Numbered from the stretch's first letter, positions 1 to 7,879 are shown. The stretch is DNA of 19,276 nucleotides from Thermoplasmata archaeon (GCA_021797225.1 JAKAAE010000015.1:1-19276), one strand, 5' to 3'. Notes: generated by a model not told the origin, from the letters alone. Numbers and translations are program-made.

Positions 1-33
1 GCTAATCCCTCTTTCAACCATATTTTTAATCAT
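1..33 (-). CDS. istA: IS21-family transposase IstA, N-terminus only (runs off the left edge)
   Basis: Read on the minus strand, the last codons before the window edge give MIKNMVERGIS. This matches the usual start of IS21 IstA proteins, where a short helix ending in 'G(I/L)S' leads into the helix-turn-helix. The ATG at 33-31 has GAGGTG six bases upstream. An in-frame GTG at 42-40 would add VWR and is an alternative start. Only 11 codons are visible, so identity rests on this motif plus the IS21-like terminal repeats just upstream (34-133). Confidence 0.6.
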   Translation of the reverse strand, partial: MIKNMVERGIS

Positions 34-133
34 TCTCCACACCTCGCTCCCAATCAAATTCCACCACTGATGCCATAATCAGGTGGGGAATTTTATTCCG
101 GATAAAATGGGGAATTCCAAACCGGTGTTTACA
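1..133 (-). mobile_element. End of an IS21-family insertion sequence (left part outside window)
   Basis: The minus strand begins TGTAAACACCGG at 133, an IS21-type TGT tip. Two imperfect copies of an AATTCCCCA motif follow within about 45 bases (around 79-116), each next to a TTTTATCC or ATAAAATT stretch. Multiple terminal repeats between the tip and istA are characteristic of IS21 elements. The tip lies inside the orfB reading frame of an IS3-family element, so this element landed in that gene. The other end, istB and the target duplication lie outside the window. Confidence 0.65.
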
Positions 134-258
134 CTCTTCCTGTAATAGTATGTTATTCTATTGATTCCAGAATAATAGCATGCTTTTTTTACTTCAATCC
201 CTTTATTATACATCTCATCCACGTAACTCACCTTTTCCTCCTCATGTAATTTTTTTTT
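134..258 (-). pseudogene. IS3-family transposase OrfB, 5' fragment interrupted by the IS21 element
   Basis: In the -1 frame relative to OrfA the minus strand stays open from the A9 run (258-250) and reads through VSYVDEMYNKG and then KACYYSGINRITYYYRKS. This is the typical N-terminus of IS3 OrfB, where a Gly-Ile and Cys stretch is followed by 'GI.R.tYYYR'. A GTG at 227-225 could also serve as an independent start. The frame meets the IS21 tip at about 133 and then a foreign stop, so the DDE catalytic domain is not present here. Its remainder would be expected on the far side of the IS21 copy. Confidence 0.7.
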
Positions 259-512
259 AAAATCTCATTTGCTATGGTCATTTCACCTATTATTGCCTTC
301 AGGCTTTCAACCCCCTTTATTAATGCTTTATCAGGGTCCTTTCCTTCTAATCCCTTTCTTCCTCCTTCCAGGAACTGATCCTTCCATTTATAGAACATTG
401 ATACAGCTATTCCATGGTTCCTGCATATCTCTGCTATTGTAATATCAGGATTCTGGAATGATTCCATTATAATACTGTACTTCTCTTCACCGGTCCATAT
501 TCTTCCAGGCAT
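228..512 (-). CDS. IS3-family transposase OrfA (helix-turn-helix subunit)
   Basis: This 94-residue basic protein is the DNA-binding first ORF of an IS3-family element. It starts MPGRIWTGEEKYSIIMES. A helix-turn-helix of the HTH_8 kind follows at about residues 24-48 (ITIAEICRNHGIAVSMFYKW), then 'GRKGLEG' and a C-terminal helix (about 66-88) that normally forms a leucine-zipper-like coiled coil. Length is normal for OrfA. GGAGG lies nine bases before the ATG. The gene ends in an A9 run and an overlap with the orfB frame, suiting a -1 frameshifted OrfAB product. OrfA is intact, but the element cannot move by itself because orfB is interrupted. Confidence 0.88.
   Translation of the reverse strand: MPGRIWTGEEKYSIIMESFQNPDITIAEICRNHGIAVSMFYKWKDQFLEGGRKGLEGKDPDKALIKGVESLKAIIGEMTIANEILKKNYMRRKR
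250..258 (-). promoter_or_regulatory. A9 slippery run, probable programmed -1 frameshift site between orfA and orfB
   Basis: Nine consecutive A residues on the minus strand fall on OrfA codons TTA-AAA-AAA-AAT. A one-base backward slip enters the orfB frame, which is open upstream of its possible GTG start (reading KLHEEEKV) and continues as OrfB. IS3 elements commonly make OrfAB this way at A-rich heptamers. No stimulating hairpin was identified. Confidence 0.55.
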
Positions 513-585
513 TTAGATTGCCTCCTTTATATATTTATATAAATTATTCGTTATATATATCTCTTTAGATGTGTATGAGTTTAAA

Positions 586-819
586 CTATCCATAACCATA
601 AGAATATTGGCAAGAACAATCTATGTAATGCTTAAGAACAATGTAAAATACATTGAAAAAGAAAGAAGGGAAACAATTAATCCTGATTAACTGTAGTTCA
701 AGAGGTTTGAAGAACTGTCAATGAAGAAAATAAATAATATTAGAAGAATTGTTTACAATCCTAATACGCATAGCGATTCGGCAAATTTAATATGCTAGGG
801 AGGCATAAAAGATTGTTAA
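586..819 (+). pseudogene. Decayed C-terminus of an IS110-family transposase (left copy)
   Basis: The plus-strand frame reads RILARTIYVMLKNNVKYIEK, which resembles the C-terminal end of IS110 transposases ('ARK.y.mLk....Y'). In-frame stops at 688 and 694 are followed in the same frame by KRFEELSMKKINNIRR and HSDSANLIC, then a stop at 796 and another at 817. The same order of motifs occurs in the right-hand relic (17700-18100, minus strand): KIYAMFKNNIEYL, then HDDSANLLYC. DNA similarity continues past the final stop (TAAGTATGGGTTTTTCA against TAAGTAAAGGTTTTCA), which may be the end of the ancestral element. The catalytic part is missing and the left edge coincides with the IS3 end. Confidence 0.6.
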
Positions 820-905
820 GTATGGGTTTTTCATAGGAGGAGGTAAATTAATTATGAGAATCTAGGTATGTATTTATATACAATCAATTGCCCTTCCATA
901 ATGTT

Positions 906-914
906 TTTATAAAA
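906..914 (+). promoter_or_regulatory. TATA-like box for the peptide transporter operon
   Basis: TTTATAAAA is centred about 31 bases before the ATG at 941, the right distance for an archaeal promoter with a leader of a few bases. Positions 839-905 hold no recognisable gene. The promoter lies directly behind the IS debris, so the operon's original upstream neighbour may have been lost. Confidence 0.45.
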
Positions 915-940
915 GATTTTAATTGCTTTAGTGATAATTG

Positions 941-1930
941 ATGAATGTTTATCTCATAAGTAGAAAAATACTCCAAGCGGTATTTTTGGTCTTATTCGTT
1001 GTCGTTATTTTATATGTATTATTACGATTGATGCCAGGCAATCCTGCAGAATTATATATTCGAAATTTAAAGCATCCTACGAAGGCTGCCATAAATAATA
1101 TTTATAAAATGTATGGTATAAATCCAAATAATAAGTTTGCACTGAGTTCTTTCATAGTCTATTTAAATCAAATGCTCACATTCCACTTCGGATATAACCC
1201 AGCGGAATTGAGCCAAAGCATATATTCTATGATTGCGACTGCACTTCCCTATACAATTATAATTTTTGGGGTGGCATCCGTTGGTTCGTTTGCCTTTGGT
1301 ATACCCTTGGGAATAGTAACTGCATTTATCAGAGGTAAAAGATCTGAAGGACCGACATTGGTTACTGCAACAGTATTAAATTCAATCCCGTTCTTTGTTA
1401 TGGCCATAATTGTATATATTGTTTTTGCTGTTTATTATCCAATATTCCCTTTGGCTGCGTCCCATTATAGGTTAGGACCTTTTCTCAAGTCCCCATCATT
1501 TAGTGGGCTCCTAGTTTTAATACACTATTTTACTATGCCTATTTTAACTCTTTTGATCATAGAAATTATGGGTCATTTAATTACAATGAGAAGTATTATG
1601 GTTTCTGTACTCGGTGAAGATTTCATACAAACAGCAAGGGCAAAGGGAGTTAGTCAATCATCAATAATGTTTCATCATGCGGCCAGAAATGCAATGGTTC
1701 CAGAATCAACCCGTATGGCACTTGAATTTGCTCTTTTAATGAGCGGTGCAGTTATAACAGGTATTATTTTTGAAATACCGGGCATGGGCGTACTACTGTA
1801 CGATAATATTTTGATTGAGAATTATCCGGTGATTGAGGCTTCCTTATTTATCCTGGCCTTAGTTGTTATTGTATCTTATTCATCAATAGATTTTATACAT
1901 GCATGGTTAGACCCGAGGGTGAGAGTATGA
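941..1930 (+). CDS. dppB: Oligopeptide/dipeptide ABC transporter permease, DppB/OppB type
   Basis: This is one of the two membrane subunits of a peptide-importing ABC transporter (PepT subfamily). Six helices are expected. The N-terminal helix (about 9-30) is followed by LMPGNPAE, the usual DppB 'R..PGDP' region, and an external segment with YGINPNNKF and HFGYNP. The ATPase-contacting EAA loop is at about 226-252 and keeps the ARAKG core (FIQTARAKGVSQSSI). The C-terminus, with LLYDNILIENYP and WLDPRVRV, is canonical. The 329-residue length is normal. The ATG at 941 is preferred over an overlapping TTG at 938. The stop overlaps the next start (ATGA), so the two permeases are translationally coupled. 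Confidence 0.93.
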   Translation: MNVYLISRKILQAVFLVLFVVVILYVLLRLMPGNPAELYIRNLKHPTKAAINNIYKMYGINPNNKFALSSFIVYLNQMLTFHFGYNPAELSQSIYSMIATALPYTIIIFGVASVGSFAFGIPLGIVTAFIRGKRSEGPTLVTATVLNSIPFFVMAIIVYIVFAVYYPIFPLAASHYRLGPFLKSPSFSGLLVLIHYFTMPILTLLIIEIMGHLITMRSIMVSVLGEDFIQTARAKGVSQSSIMFHHAARNAMVPESTRMALEFALLMSGAVITGIIFEIPGMGVLLYDNILIENYPVIEASLFILALVVIVSYSSIDFIHAWLDPRVRV

Positions 1931-4110
1931 AGACGAATACCAAAATTTTAAAAGACAATATTAAATTTAAATTAAACAATGTCCGAAAACAGTTTAAAGT
2001 ATTTTACAGATCGTGGTATGGCAAAGCAGGCCTTTATATTTTAATAGCCTTTATTATAGTAGCTTTACTTGCACCTGTGCTTGTTCATGGTAATCCATTT
2101 AGTGGAATTCCATCTGAAGACTATTTTAAACCTGTAACTATAGAGGATAAAAAACTGAATTTTACAGTAGAAAGTTCTTTGAATAAAATTTCTGCTACAG
2201 AGGGAGAATATAAGACGGGTAGTTATTATATGTTTACTGCTGGAGAATCTGGGAAAAATTATGGAATATTTGCAATTACTACAAATAATAGTGGTAGTAG
2301 CCGCTTGTTGTTTAAAACTAATGGCACAGTAACAAATTTTAGGGCCTTTGCTCCTGAAAATACTAATTTACAATATTTAACAGATATATTCGCCTCATCG
2401 AATCATAGTTTATATGTTTATAATGTGTTATGCTCATCTTCTGGTTCTTCGATTAAAGCTTTTCCAGTTGCCCATACTTCTGTAAATGGTACAATTATAG
2501 CATCTACAGTAAGTACAAACAGTCCCAGATTCGGGCAACCAAATTTTGTAAGTGACGAAGAAATGGCGGCCACTCCAACTGCAGATAAATGTTCCTATGG
2601 ATCCTACACATATGCAGTAGTACATAATAATACCGGAATGTATCTAAATGAATATTATACTTACAATTTACAGGAATTATGGTCTCACAAATTAAGTTTG
2701 ACAGGTTCCCCGCATATCTATTTCATTGGTAATAACTTCATAACACCAAATTCTCCGGAAGTTATAGTCACGGGAGGAAAAAATATCGCTGCATGGAATG
2801 TCACTGGGGCTTTGCTATTTAACAATAGCTATTCTTTCAATATAGGTCAGCTGTCAATTCCTGAGGAATATCAATATTTTGATCTAAAACCTGGATATCA
2901 GAATGCTTTCGTGTCTTCAGGTAACTCACTGTATATATTAAATTTAATTAATGGAACAAGAACTTCTATTTATACCACTTCTCACCCTATTACAGCAATC
3001 GGGGTGAGTCGTGGGTCACATGGATTCCCATCAGATCTAATCATTTCATCTGGGAACTATTACTATGCCCTTGCAAAATCGAAAACTGGGAATGTTCAGG
3101 TAACAGGAGAGTCAAAATTACCCTTTGGAGTTAATAATATTGAATATTACCATAGTGGTAAATTTTTGATGAGTAATACTGCAACTGGTCAAATGATATA
3201 TTTAATAAATGCGTTTCAAACATATCCGTACTCATGGAACTCAAATTTAAAATCATCTGTTAGCAATCCAATCATGTTTGAAGAGCCTTATAATTTTAAA
3301 ATTAATAATGTAACATATGGAAGCTCACCGACAATCTCACTTTTAAGTGGTAATAATCTTATCATGTATAGCTTCGAAGGTAATCCGATTACACTTGGAC
3401 CAACGTTCCATACAGTCTCTGGTCTTATTCTACCACTGGGAACCAACATAGCTCACGATAATGTATTTGCCCTCTTCATAGATAGCTTCCCACCTGACCT
3501 GGAAGTAGGGTTTGCAGCCGGTATACTGACAATATTAATATCATTAGTTGTTGCAATGTTTATTGGATATTATTCTGGAATGGTAAGCTCCTTCATGGAA
3601 ACCCTGGCACTGTCAATATTCCTTATACCTACACTTCCATTATATATTGTTCTCGCTTCGGTTCTTGGTCCATCACTTATCAATCTAATATTTATCTTTT
3701 CGTTGCTCGGATGGCCGTTTGTAACTTTCTCTCTCATAGGGATTGTAAGAAGTGTTAAGACCAGAACATTCGTGGAATCGGCAAAGGTATCAAATATTAA
3801 AACACTGAGTATTATGAAACGACACTTTGTTCCTAATATGGGCACTTTACTGGTATATCTCACCGCAATCAATATAGGCGGAGCTGTGGCAGCTGTGTCC
3901 AGTTTTGAAATTCTCGGGCTGGTTAGTGTATCAATACCAACATGGGGAGGAATGCTCAGCTCTTTTCTGGGTGATTTCTATTCTATTACAGTTTACCCCT
4001 ATGCAACTATACCTCCAATAGTAGCACTTACCCTATTCATACTGGCATTTATATTCATTTCCAGAGGCATAGATGAAGTGGCAAATCCAACGCTGGGTGG
4101 CAGAAAATGA
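1927..4110 (+). CDS. dppC: Peptide ABC transporter permease, DppC type, with a ~450-residue extracytoplasmic insertion
   Basis: This second permease subunit is more than twice the usual DppC length (727 residues against about 300). A single helix at about 34-53 is followed by a long outside domain (about 55-503). The ordinary DppC core then resumes with LGTNIAHDN (504-512), the counterpart of the usual 'LGTD..GRD' motif, several helices and a degenerate EAA loop (FVESAKVSNIKTLSIMKR). The outside domain is rich in Ser, Asn, Thr and Tyr, has about ten N-X-S/T sequons, and repeats strand-like units such as PEVIVTGGKNIAAWNV, FVSSGNSLYILNL and DLIISSGNYYYAL, suggesting a beta-propeller. The start at 1927 is chosen because GAGGGTGAG precedes it and it overlaps the dppB stop; an ATG at 1903 would lie inside dppB. 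The outside domain may bind or guide peptide in place of a separate binding protein; this is inference. Confidence 0.88.
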   Translation: MKTNTKILKDNIKFKLNNVRKQFKVFYRSWYGKAGLYILIAFIIVALLAPVLVHGNPFSGIPSEDYFKPVTIEDKKLNFTVESSLNKISATEGEYKTGSYYMFTAGESGKNYGIFAITTNNSGSSRLLFKTNGTVTNFRAFAPENTNLQYLTDIFASSNHSLYVYNVLCSSSGSSIKAFPVAHTSVNGTIIASTVSTNSPRFGQPNFVSDEEMAATPTADKCSYGSYTYAVVHNNTGMYLNEYYTYNLQELWSHKLSLTGSPHIYFIGNNFITPNSPEVIVTGGKNIAAWNVTGALLFNNSYSFNIGQLSIPEEYQYFDLKPGYQNAFVSSGNSLYILNLINGTRTSIYTTSHPITAIGVSRGSHGFPSDLIISSGNYYYALAKSKTGNVQVTGESKLPFGVNNIEYYHSGKFLMSNTATGQMIYLINAFQTYPYSWNSNLKSSVSNPIMFEEPYNFKINNVTYGSSPTISLLSGNNLIMYSFEGNPITLGPTFHTVSGLILPLGTNIAHDNVFALFIDSFPPDLEVGFAAGILTILISLVVAMFIGYYSGMVSSFMETLALSIFLIPTLPLYIVLASVLGPSLINLIFIFSLLGWPFVTFSLIGIVRSVKTRTFVESAKVSNIKTLSIMKRHFVPNMGTLLVYLTAINIGGAVAAVSSFEILGLVSVSIPTWGGMLSSFLGDFYSITVYPYATIPPIVALTLFILAFIFISRGIDEVANPTLGGRK

Positions 4111-6224
4111 TTGAACAGGAAGAAAATGTATATAATAGAAGCAACTTGCTTTTAGACATTAAAAATTTAAGCATAGATTTCAAGGTTTACGGAGGGCTGG
4201 TCAGGGCAGTTAGAAATGTTAATCTTCAAATAGAAGATGGACAGTCGCTGGGTATTCTCGGTGAATCAGGATCGGGAAAAAGTACAATTGCACTTGCGAT
4301 TTTATCATTATTGCCAGAAAATGCTGTCGTTACAGGATCAGTTTCATTATATGATGATAAATATGTAGACAGTGAAAATAGACCTAAGAACAAAAGGGGA
4401 CTTAAATTACTGGATCAGAAGTTAAGAGATATTAGATGGAAGGATATTTCAATGGTCTTCCAGGGTGCAATGAATTCATTTAATCCGGTGTACACTATCG
4501 GAAGACAGATAGGCGAGGTATTTAGGATCCATACAGATTTGAATAAAAATCAAATAGAGAAAAGGGTTGTAGAACTATTGAAGGATGCCGGTCTTACTCC
4601 AGCTGTTAAAGATTCATATCCACATGAACTATCCGGGGGGATGAAGCAGAGGGCTGTAATAGCCATGGCCCTTGCACTTAATCCTAAAATAGTTATAGCG
4701 GATGAACCCACAACCGGTCTGGATGTAATAACACAGGCAGAAATTATTGCAACTTTAAAAAGATTGAAGGAAAGCGGGAGGATTAAATCGTTTATTATAA
4801 TATCCCATGATATCGGTGTTGTCTCCCAGCTGGCCGATAAGATCGCCGTAATGTATGCCGGTGCTATAATGGAGTATGGAACTGTTACAGATATATACAA
4901 AAACTCACACAATCCCTATACAATAGAATTACTGAAGAGTTATCCAAATTTATCTAATGCAAGGCAGCATGTTGAAGGAATACCGGGAAGACTTCCGGAT
5001 CCAGAAAATCTGCCTAATGGGTGTAAATTTGCCGATAGGTGCTACATGAAGGATTCTATATGTACCACGGAAGAGCCAGAACTTCAGTATATAGGCGGAA
5101 TGCATTACAGCAGATGCTATTTTGCTAAAAATATAGCACAAAATTATCCAAAAGCCCCCAATTTCGGAAACAATTATATAAAGAATACCAAATTAATAGA
5201 GATAGAGCATCTCACAAAGAACTTTGATTTAAAGAAAAACATACTATCAGCATTATATTCAAAGGATAAACCATCAGTACATGCAGTAAGCGATGTGAGC
5301 ATGGAGATCAGGGAGGGAGAGATAGTAGGTCTTGTTGGTGAATCCGGATCGGGAAAAAGCACCCTTGCCAGATTATTAATAGGGCTTTTAAAGCCGACTT
5401 CCGGGGATATAAAATATTATTTCAATGAAAATGATTTTGTATATGTAAACAGATTGAAACCAAATCATAATGATTATATACAGTTCAGGAAAAACACCCA
5501 GATGATATTTCAGGATCCTTTTGATTCATTAAACCCTAAAATGACAGTATTCAATACTGTATCAGAACCCATGATAGGAAACCACATAACAAAGGATGTT
5601 ATGGAAATGCAGGAAGCGGTGAAAGCATCGATTGCAAATGCAGATCTTTTTCCAGTAGAGGCATATATGGATAGATTTCCTTACGAACTGTCAGGAGGTG
5701 AAAAACAGAGAGTGGGAATTGCAAGGGCAACTGTAATTAATTCAAAGTTTATTGTTGCAGATGAGCCCACGTCCATGCTTGATGTATCCCTACGGGCATC
5801 GTTCATGAACAGGCTTAATAAAATAAGAATCGAACGGGGGATGTCTATTTTATATATTTCACATGATATTGCATCAGTATATTACCTTGCAGACAGGATC
5901 TATGTAATGTATCTTGGTTCCATGGTTGAAGGAGGGAAAGCTGATGATATTATAAAGTCACCTTTACATCCATATACAAAGGCGTTGATAAAATCTGTTC
6001 CAAATCCTGATCCATCATGGAATCCAGGTCATATAGATATTATAGGTGAAATAGGTAATTCTATCAATATTCCTAAAGGATGCAGATTCTACGATCGTTG
6101 CGTTTACAGGAAAAAAATCTGTAAGGATACGGTTCCGCCGGTTAAATCCAATGGCGAGCACTGGTATAAATGCCATTTCGAGCAGAATGAACTGGAACAT
6201 ATGAAAAATGAAGGATATAGCTAA
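4107..6224 (+). CDS. Peptide ABC transporter ATPase, fused DppD-DppF (two nucleotide-binding domains)
   Basis: This 705-residue cytoplasmic protein carries both ATPase modules that are usually encoded by dppD and dppF. Module 1 has Walker A GESGSGKST (52-60), signature LSGGMKQR (175-182), Walker B IVIADEP (195-201) and switch His234. Module 2 has GESGSGKST (411-419), LSGGEKQR (528-535), VADEP (550-554) and His586. Each module ends in the oligopeptide-transporter C-terminal domain with HNPYT or LHPYT followed by four cysteines (306, 312, 319, 337 and 659, 665, 672, 689). This spacing is known in the DppD/OppD family and can hold an iron-sulfur cluster. All catalytic motifs are intact. The ATG overlaps the dppC stop (ATGA), with GGGTGG upstream, so coupling continues. 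The fusion fixes the ATPase pair as a heterodimer within one chain. Confidence 0.94.
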   Translation: MIEQEENVYNRSNLLLDIKNLSIDFKVYGGLVRAVRNVNLQIEDGQSLGILGESGSGKSTIALAILSLLPENAVVTGSVSLYDDKYVDSENRPKNKRGLKLLDQKLRDIRWKDISMVFQGAMNSFNPVYTIGRQIGEVFRIHTDLNKNQIEKRVVELLKDAGLTPAVKDSYPHELSGGMKQRAVIAMALALNPKIVIADEPTTGLDVITQAEIIATLKRLKESGRIKSFIIISHDIGVVSQLADKIAVMYAGAIMEYGTVTDIYKNSHNPYTIELLKSYPNLSNARQHVEGIPGRLPDPENLPNGCKFADRCYMKDSICTTEEPELQYIGGMHYSRCYFAKNIAQNYPKAPNFGNNYIKNTKLIEIEHLTKNFDLKKNILSALYSKDKPSVHAVSDVSMEIREGEIVGLVGESGSGKSTLARLLIGLLKPTSGDIKYYFNENDFVYVNRLKPNHNDYIQFRKNTQMIFQDPFDSLNPKMTVFNTVSEPMIGNHITKDVMEMQEAVKASIANADLFPVEAYMDRFPYELSGGEKQRVGIARATVINSKFIVADEPTSMLDVSLRASFMNRLNKIRIERGMSILYISHDIASVYYLADRIYVMYLGSMVEGGKADDIIKSPLHPYTKALIKSVPNPDPSWNPGHIDIIGEIGNSINIPKGCRFYDRCVYRKKICKDTVPPVKSNGEHWYKCHFEQNELEHMKNEGYS

Positions 6225-6549
6225 AATTAGAGTGAAGTTTGCGCTCATTCCATTAATAATCTTAGTGGCAATAATGCTGGCCCCACTGCCATTTTATTTT
6301 TATAAATCCTTTAATTACAGGGGTACAATACCTTTAATAATTTTTTTATTAGCATTTGTTATATTCTTCTTCGGTGCGTGGTGGGATTTCGGTGCCAGAA
6401 ATTATCTAAGAGAAGTTATGGAGGAGAAAAAGCAGGTGGGGGAATTTGATGTTAAGTACATAAACCGGCAGCAGTTAATAATGACACTTATTTTTATAAT
6501 GGATGGAGTAATTTATATGATTGTTGCCCTTGTCATCAATTATTTTTGA
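6208..6549 (+). CDS. Small three-helix membrane protein, last gene of the peptide transporter operon
   Basis: I do not recognise this 113-residue protein. Three hydrophobic helices are apparent at about 11-32, 41-57 and 90-111. Between helices 2 and 3 lies a charged stretch with RNYLREVMEEKK and VKYINRQQ. The first codons overlap the end of the ATPase gene by 17 bases in another frame, which suggests translational coupling and a role near the transporter, such as assembly or stability. That role is a guess from position alone. The ATG at 6208 has no strong Shine-Dalgarno sequence. Confidence 0.7.
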   Translation: MKDIAKIRVKFALIPLIILVAIMLAPLPFYFYKSFNYRGTIPLIIFLLAFVIFFFGAWWDFGARNYLREVMEEKKQVGEFDVKYINRQQLIMTLIFIMDGVIYMIVALVINYF

Positions 6550-6619
6550 ACATTAGTATTTTAAAATGAAGCAATTAATTAAATCGGAAAAGTTTTTGTG
6601 CATTTGTAAATAATGTAAT

Positions 6620-7876
6620 ATGGAAAAAGGATTTTTACATTATCCATGCTTAAGCGATGATTATTCCGTATATGATGGATTTAACATAAAGCAGTTCTCT
6701 TCTAGATATAAAACTCCGGTTATAGTATATAGCATGAGAAGAATTATTGAAAATATTAACAATTTAAAAATGGAATTTAATGATGTTGCAATACATTATG
6801 CAGTTAAGGCAAATTATAATCCCTTCATCGTTTCATATATTATTAAAAATGGTGTGGGCATAGATTCTGCAAATTTAAATGAGGTGCAACTGGCACTTTG
6901 GGCTGGGGCTAATCCTTCCCAAATTATTGCCACTCCCAATAACCTTTCAGAGAATGATCTTTTGCAGATATCGCAGCTAGGGGTGACTATAAACTTTGAT
7001 CATCAGGGTCAGATGGAAACCATTAAAAATTATCTTCCAGAAACGGTATCTTTCAGGATAAATCCCGGAATCGGTAAGGGCGAATTTGCTGGAATAACAA
7101 CAGCCGGCCATAATGTGAAATTCGGAATTTCCATTGATGACGCCATCCAGGCATACAGATCTGCAAAAAAATACGGTGCCAGAAGATTCGGGATCCACAT
7201 GATGACCGGGTCCAATGTTCTTGATCCTGAATTTTTTAAAGAATCCACTGAAAGGTTTTTCCACATAGCAGCGAAAATATCAGACACACTTGAAATTGAA
7301 TTTTCTTTCCTGGATATCGGTGGGGGATTCGGTGTCCCATACGATTTGCATACAAAACCTCTAGATCTGGAAAAGACTGCAGGTTATATCAAAGAGAACC
7401 TCTCAAAGTTTAGGAATAAGGGTTACTTCAAATCCTCAGAACTTATAATAGAACCGGGCAGGTATATTATTTCTGATGCTGCTATACTTGTTTCATCTAT
7501 AACATCCATTAAAAATTCTGATCATAAAATTATAGGTCTTGATACAGGTATGAACACCATGATTAGAATACCACTTTACGGTGCGCACCATGAAATAAAG
7601 ATATCCGGTTACAGTAATCAGGAATACAAAACCCACTTTGATGTTGTGGGCCAGGTATGTGAGAATACCGATTACCTGGCACGGAATATTTTGCTTCCTG
7701 AAGCCCATATTGGGGAACTGGCATTAATTCTCAATGCCGGTGCCTACGTTTCTTCTATGGCTTCAAATTATAATCTTCTGGGCACACCCGCAGAGGTTAT
7801 TATAGATGGGGAAAAAGAAATACTGATCAGGAAACATAGTACGCTGGAGACAATGATAAGCGGATTTTTGAAATAA
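6620..7876 (+). CDS. lysA: Fold-III PLP-dependent decarboxylase, diaminopimelate decarboxylase-like
   Basis: The family decarboxylates meso-diaminopimelate to lysine using PLP, as an obligate dimer. The 418-residue length is normal. The PLP lysine is K63 in HYAVKANYN. The barrel follows with GIHMMTGSN (His193), the glycine loop GGGFG (234-238), and EPGR (278-281). The partner-subunit catalytic cysteine is C347 in CENTD, where Glu after Cys is typical of diaminopimelate rather than ornithine enzymes (CD). GAYVSSMASNYN (374-385) is close to the LysA consensus. Two deviations stand out: HMMTGS replaces the usual H.HIGS, and CENTD replaces CES.D. A related decarboxylase with another substrate is therefore possible. 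It lies 70 bases after the transporter operon without a convincing TATA box, so it may be co-transcribed. No other lysine genes are nearby. Confidence 0.82.
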   Translation: MEKGFLHYPCLSDDYSVYDGFNIKQFSSRYKTPVIVYSMRRIIENINNLKMEFNDVAIHYAVKANYNPFIVSYIIKNGVGIDSANLNEVQLALWAGANPSQIIATPNNLSENDLLQISQLGVTINFDHQGQMETIKNYLPETVSFRINPGIGKGEFAGITTAGHNVKFGISIDDAIQAYRSAKKYGARRFGIHMMTGSNVLDPEFFKESTERFFHIAAKISDTLEIEFSFLDIGGGFGVPYDLHTKPLDLEKTAGYIKENLSKFRNKGYFKSSELIIEPGRYIISDAAILVSSITSIKNSDHKIIGLDTGMNTMIRIPLYGAHHEIKISGYSNQEYKTHFDVVGQVCENTDYLARNILLPEAHIGELALILNAGAYVSSMASNYNLLGTPAEVIIDGEKEILIRKHSTLETMISGFLK

Positions 7877-7879
7877 ATT

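Larger units (their letters stand above)
134..592 (-). mobile_element. IS3-family insertion sequence, orfA side
   Basis: The element contains orfA and the beginning of orfB on the minus strand. Its outer end is placed at about 592-586, where the minus strand reads TGGATAGTTTAAAC. IS3 elements end in 5'-TG. Homology of the neighbouring plus-strand DNA to an IS110 transposase relic starts at this same point. The opposite end is beyond the interrupting IS21 element, so the terminal inverted repeat cannot be confirmed. Confidence 0.55.

Noticed and set aside
1903..1926. Upstream ATG extending dppC by eight codons
   Set aside because: It lies well inside dppB and has no ribosome binding site. The ATG at 1927 has one and overlaps the dppB stop in the usual ATGA manner.
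4550..4912. 120-codon minus-strand reading frame inside the fused ATPase gene
   Set aside because: It covers the signature and Walker B motifs of the plus-strand ATPase and has no features of its own.
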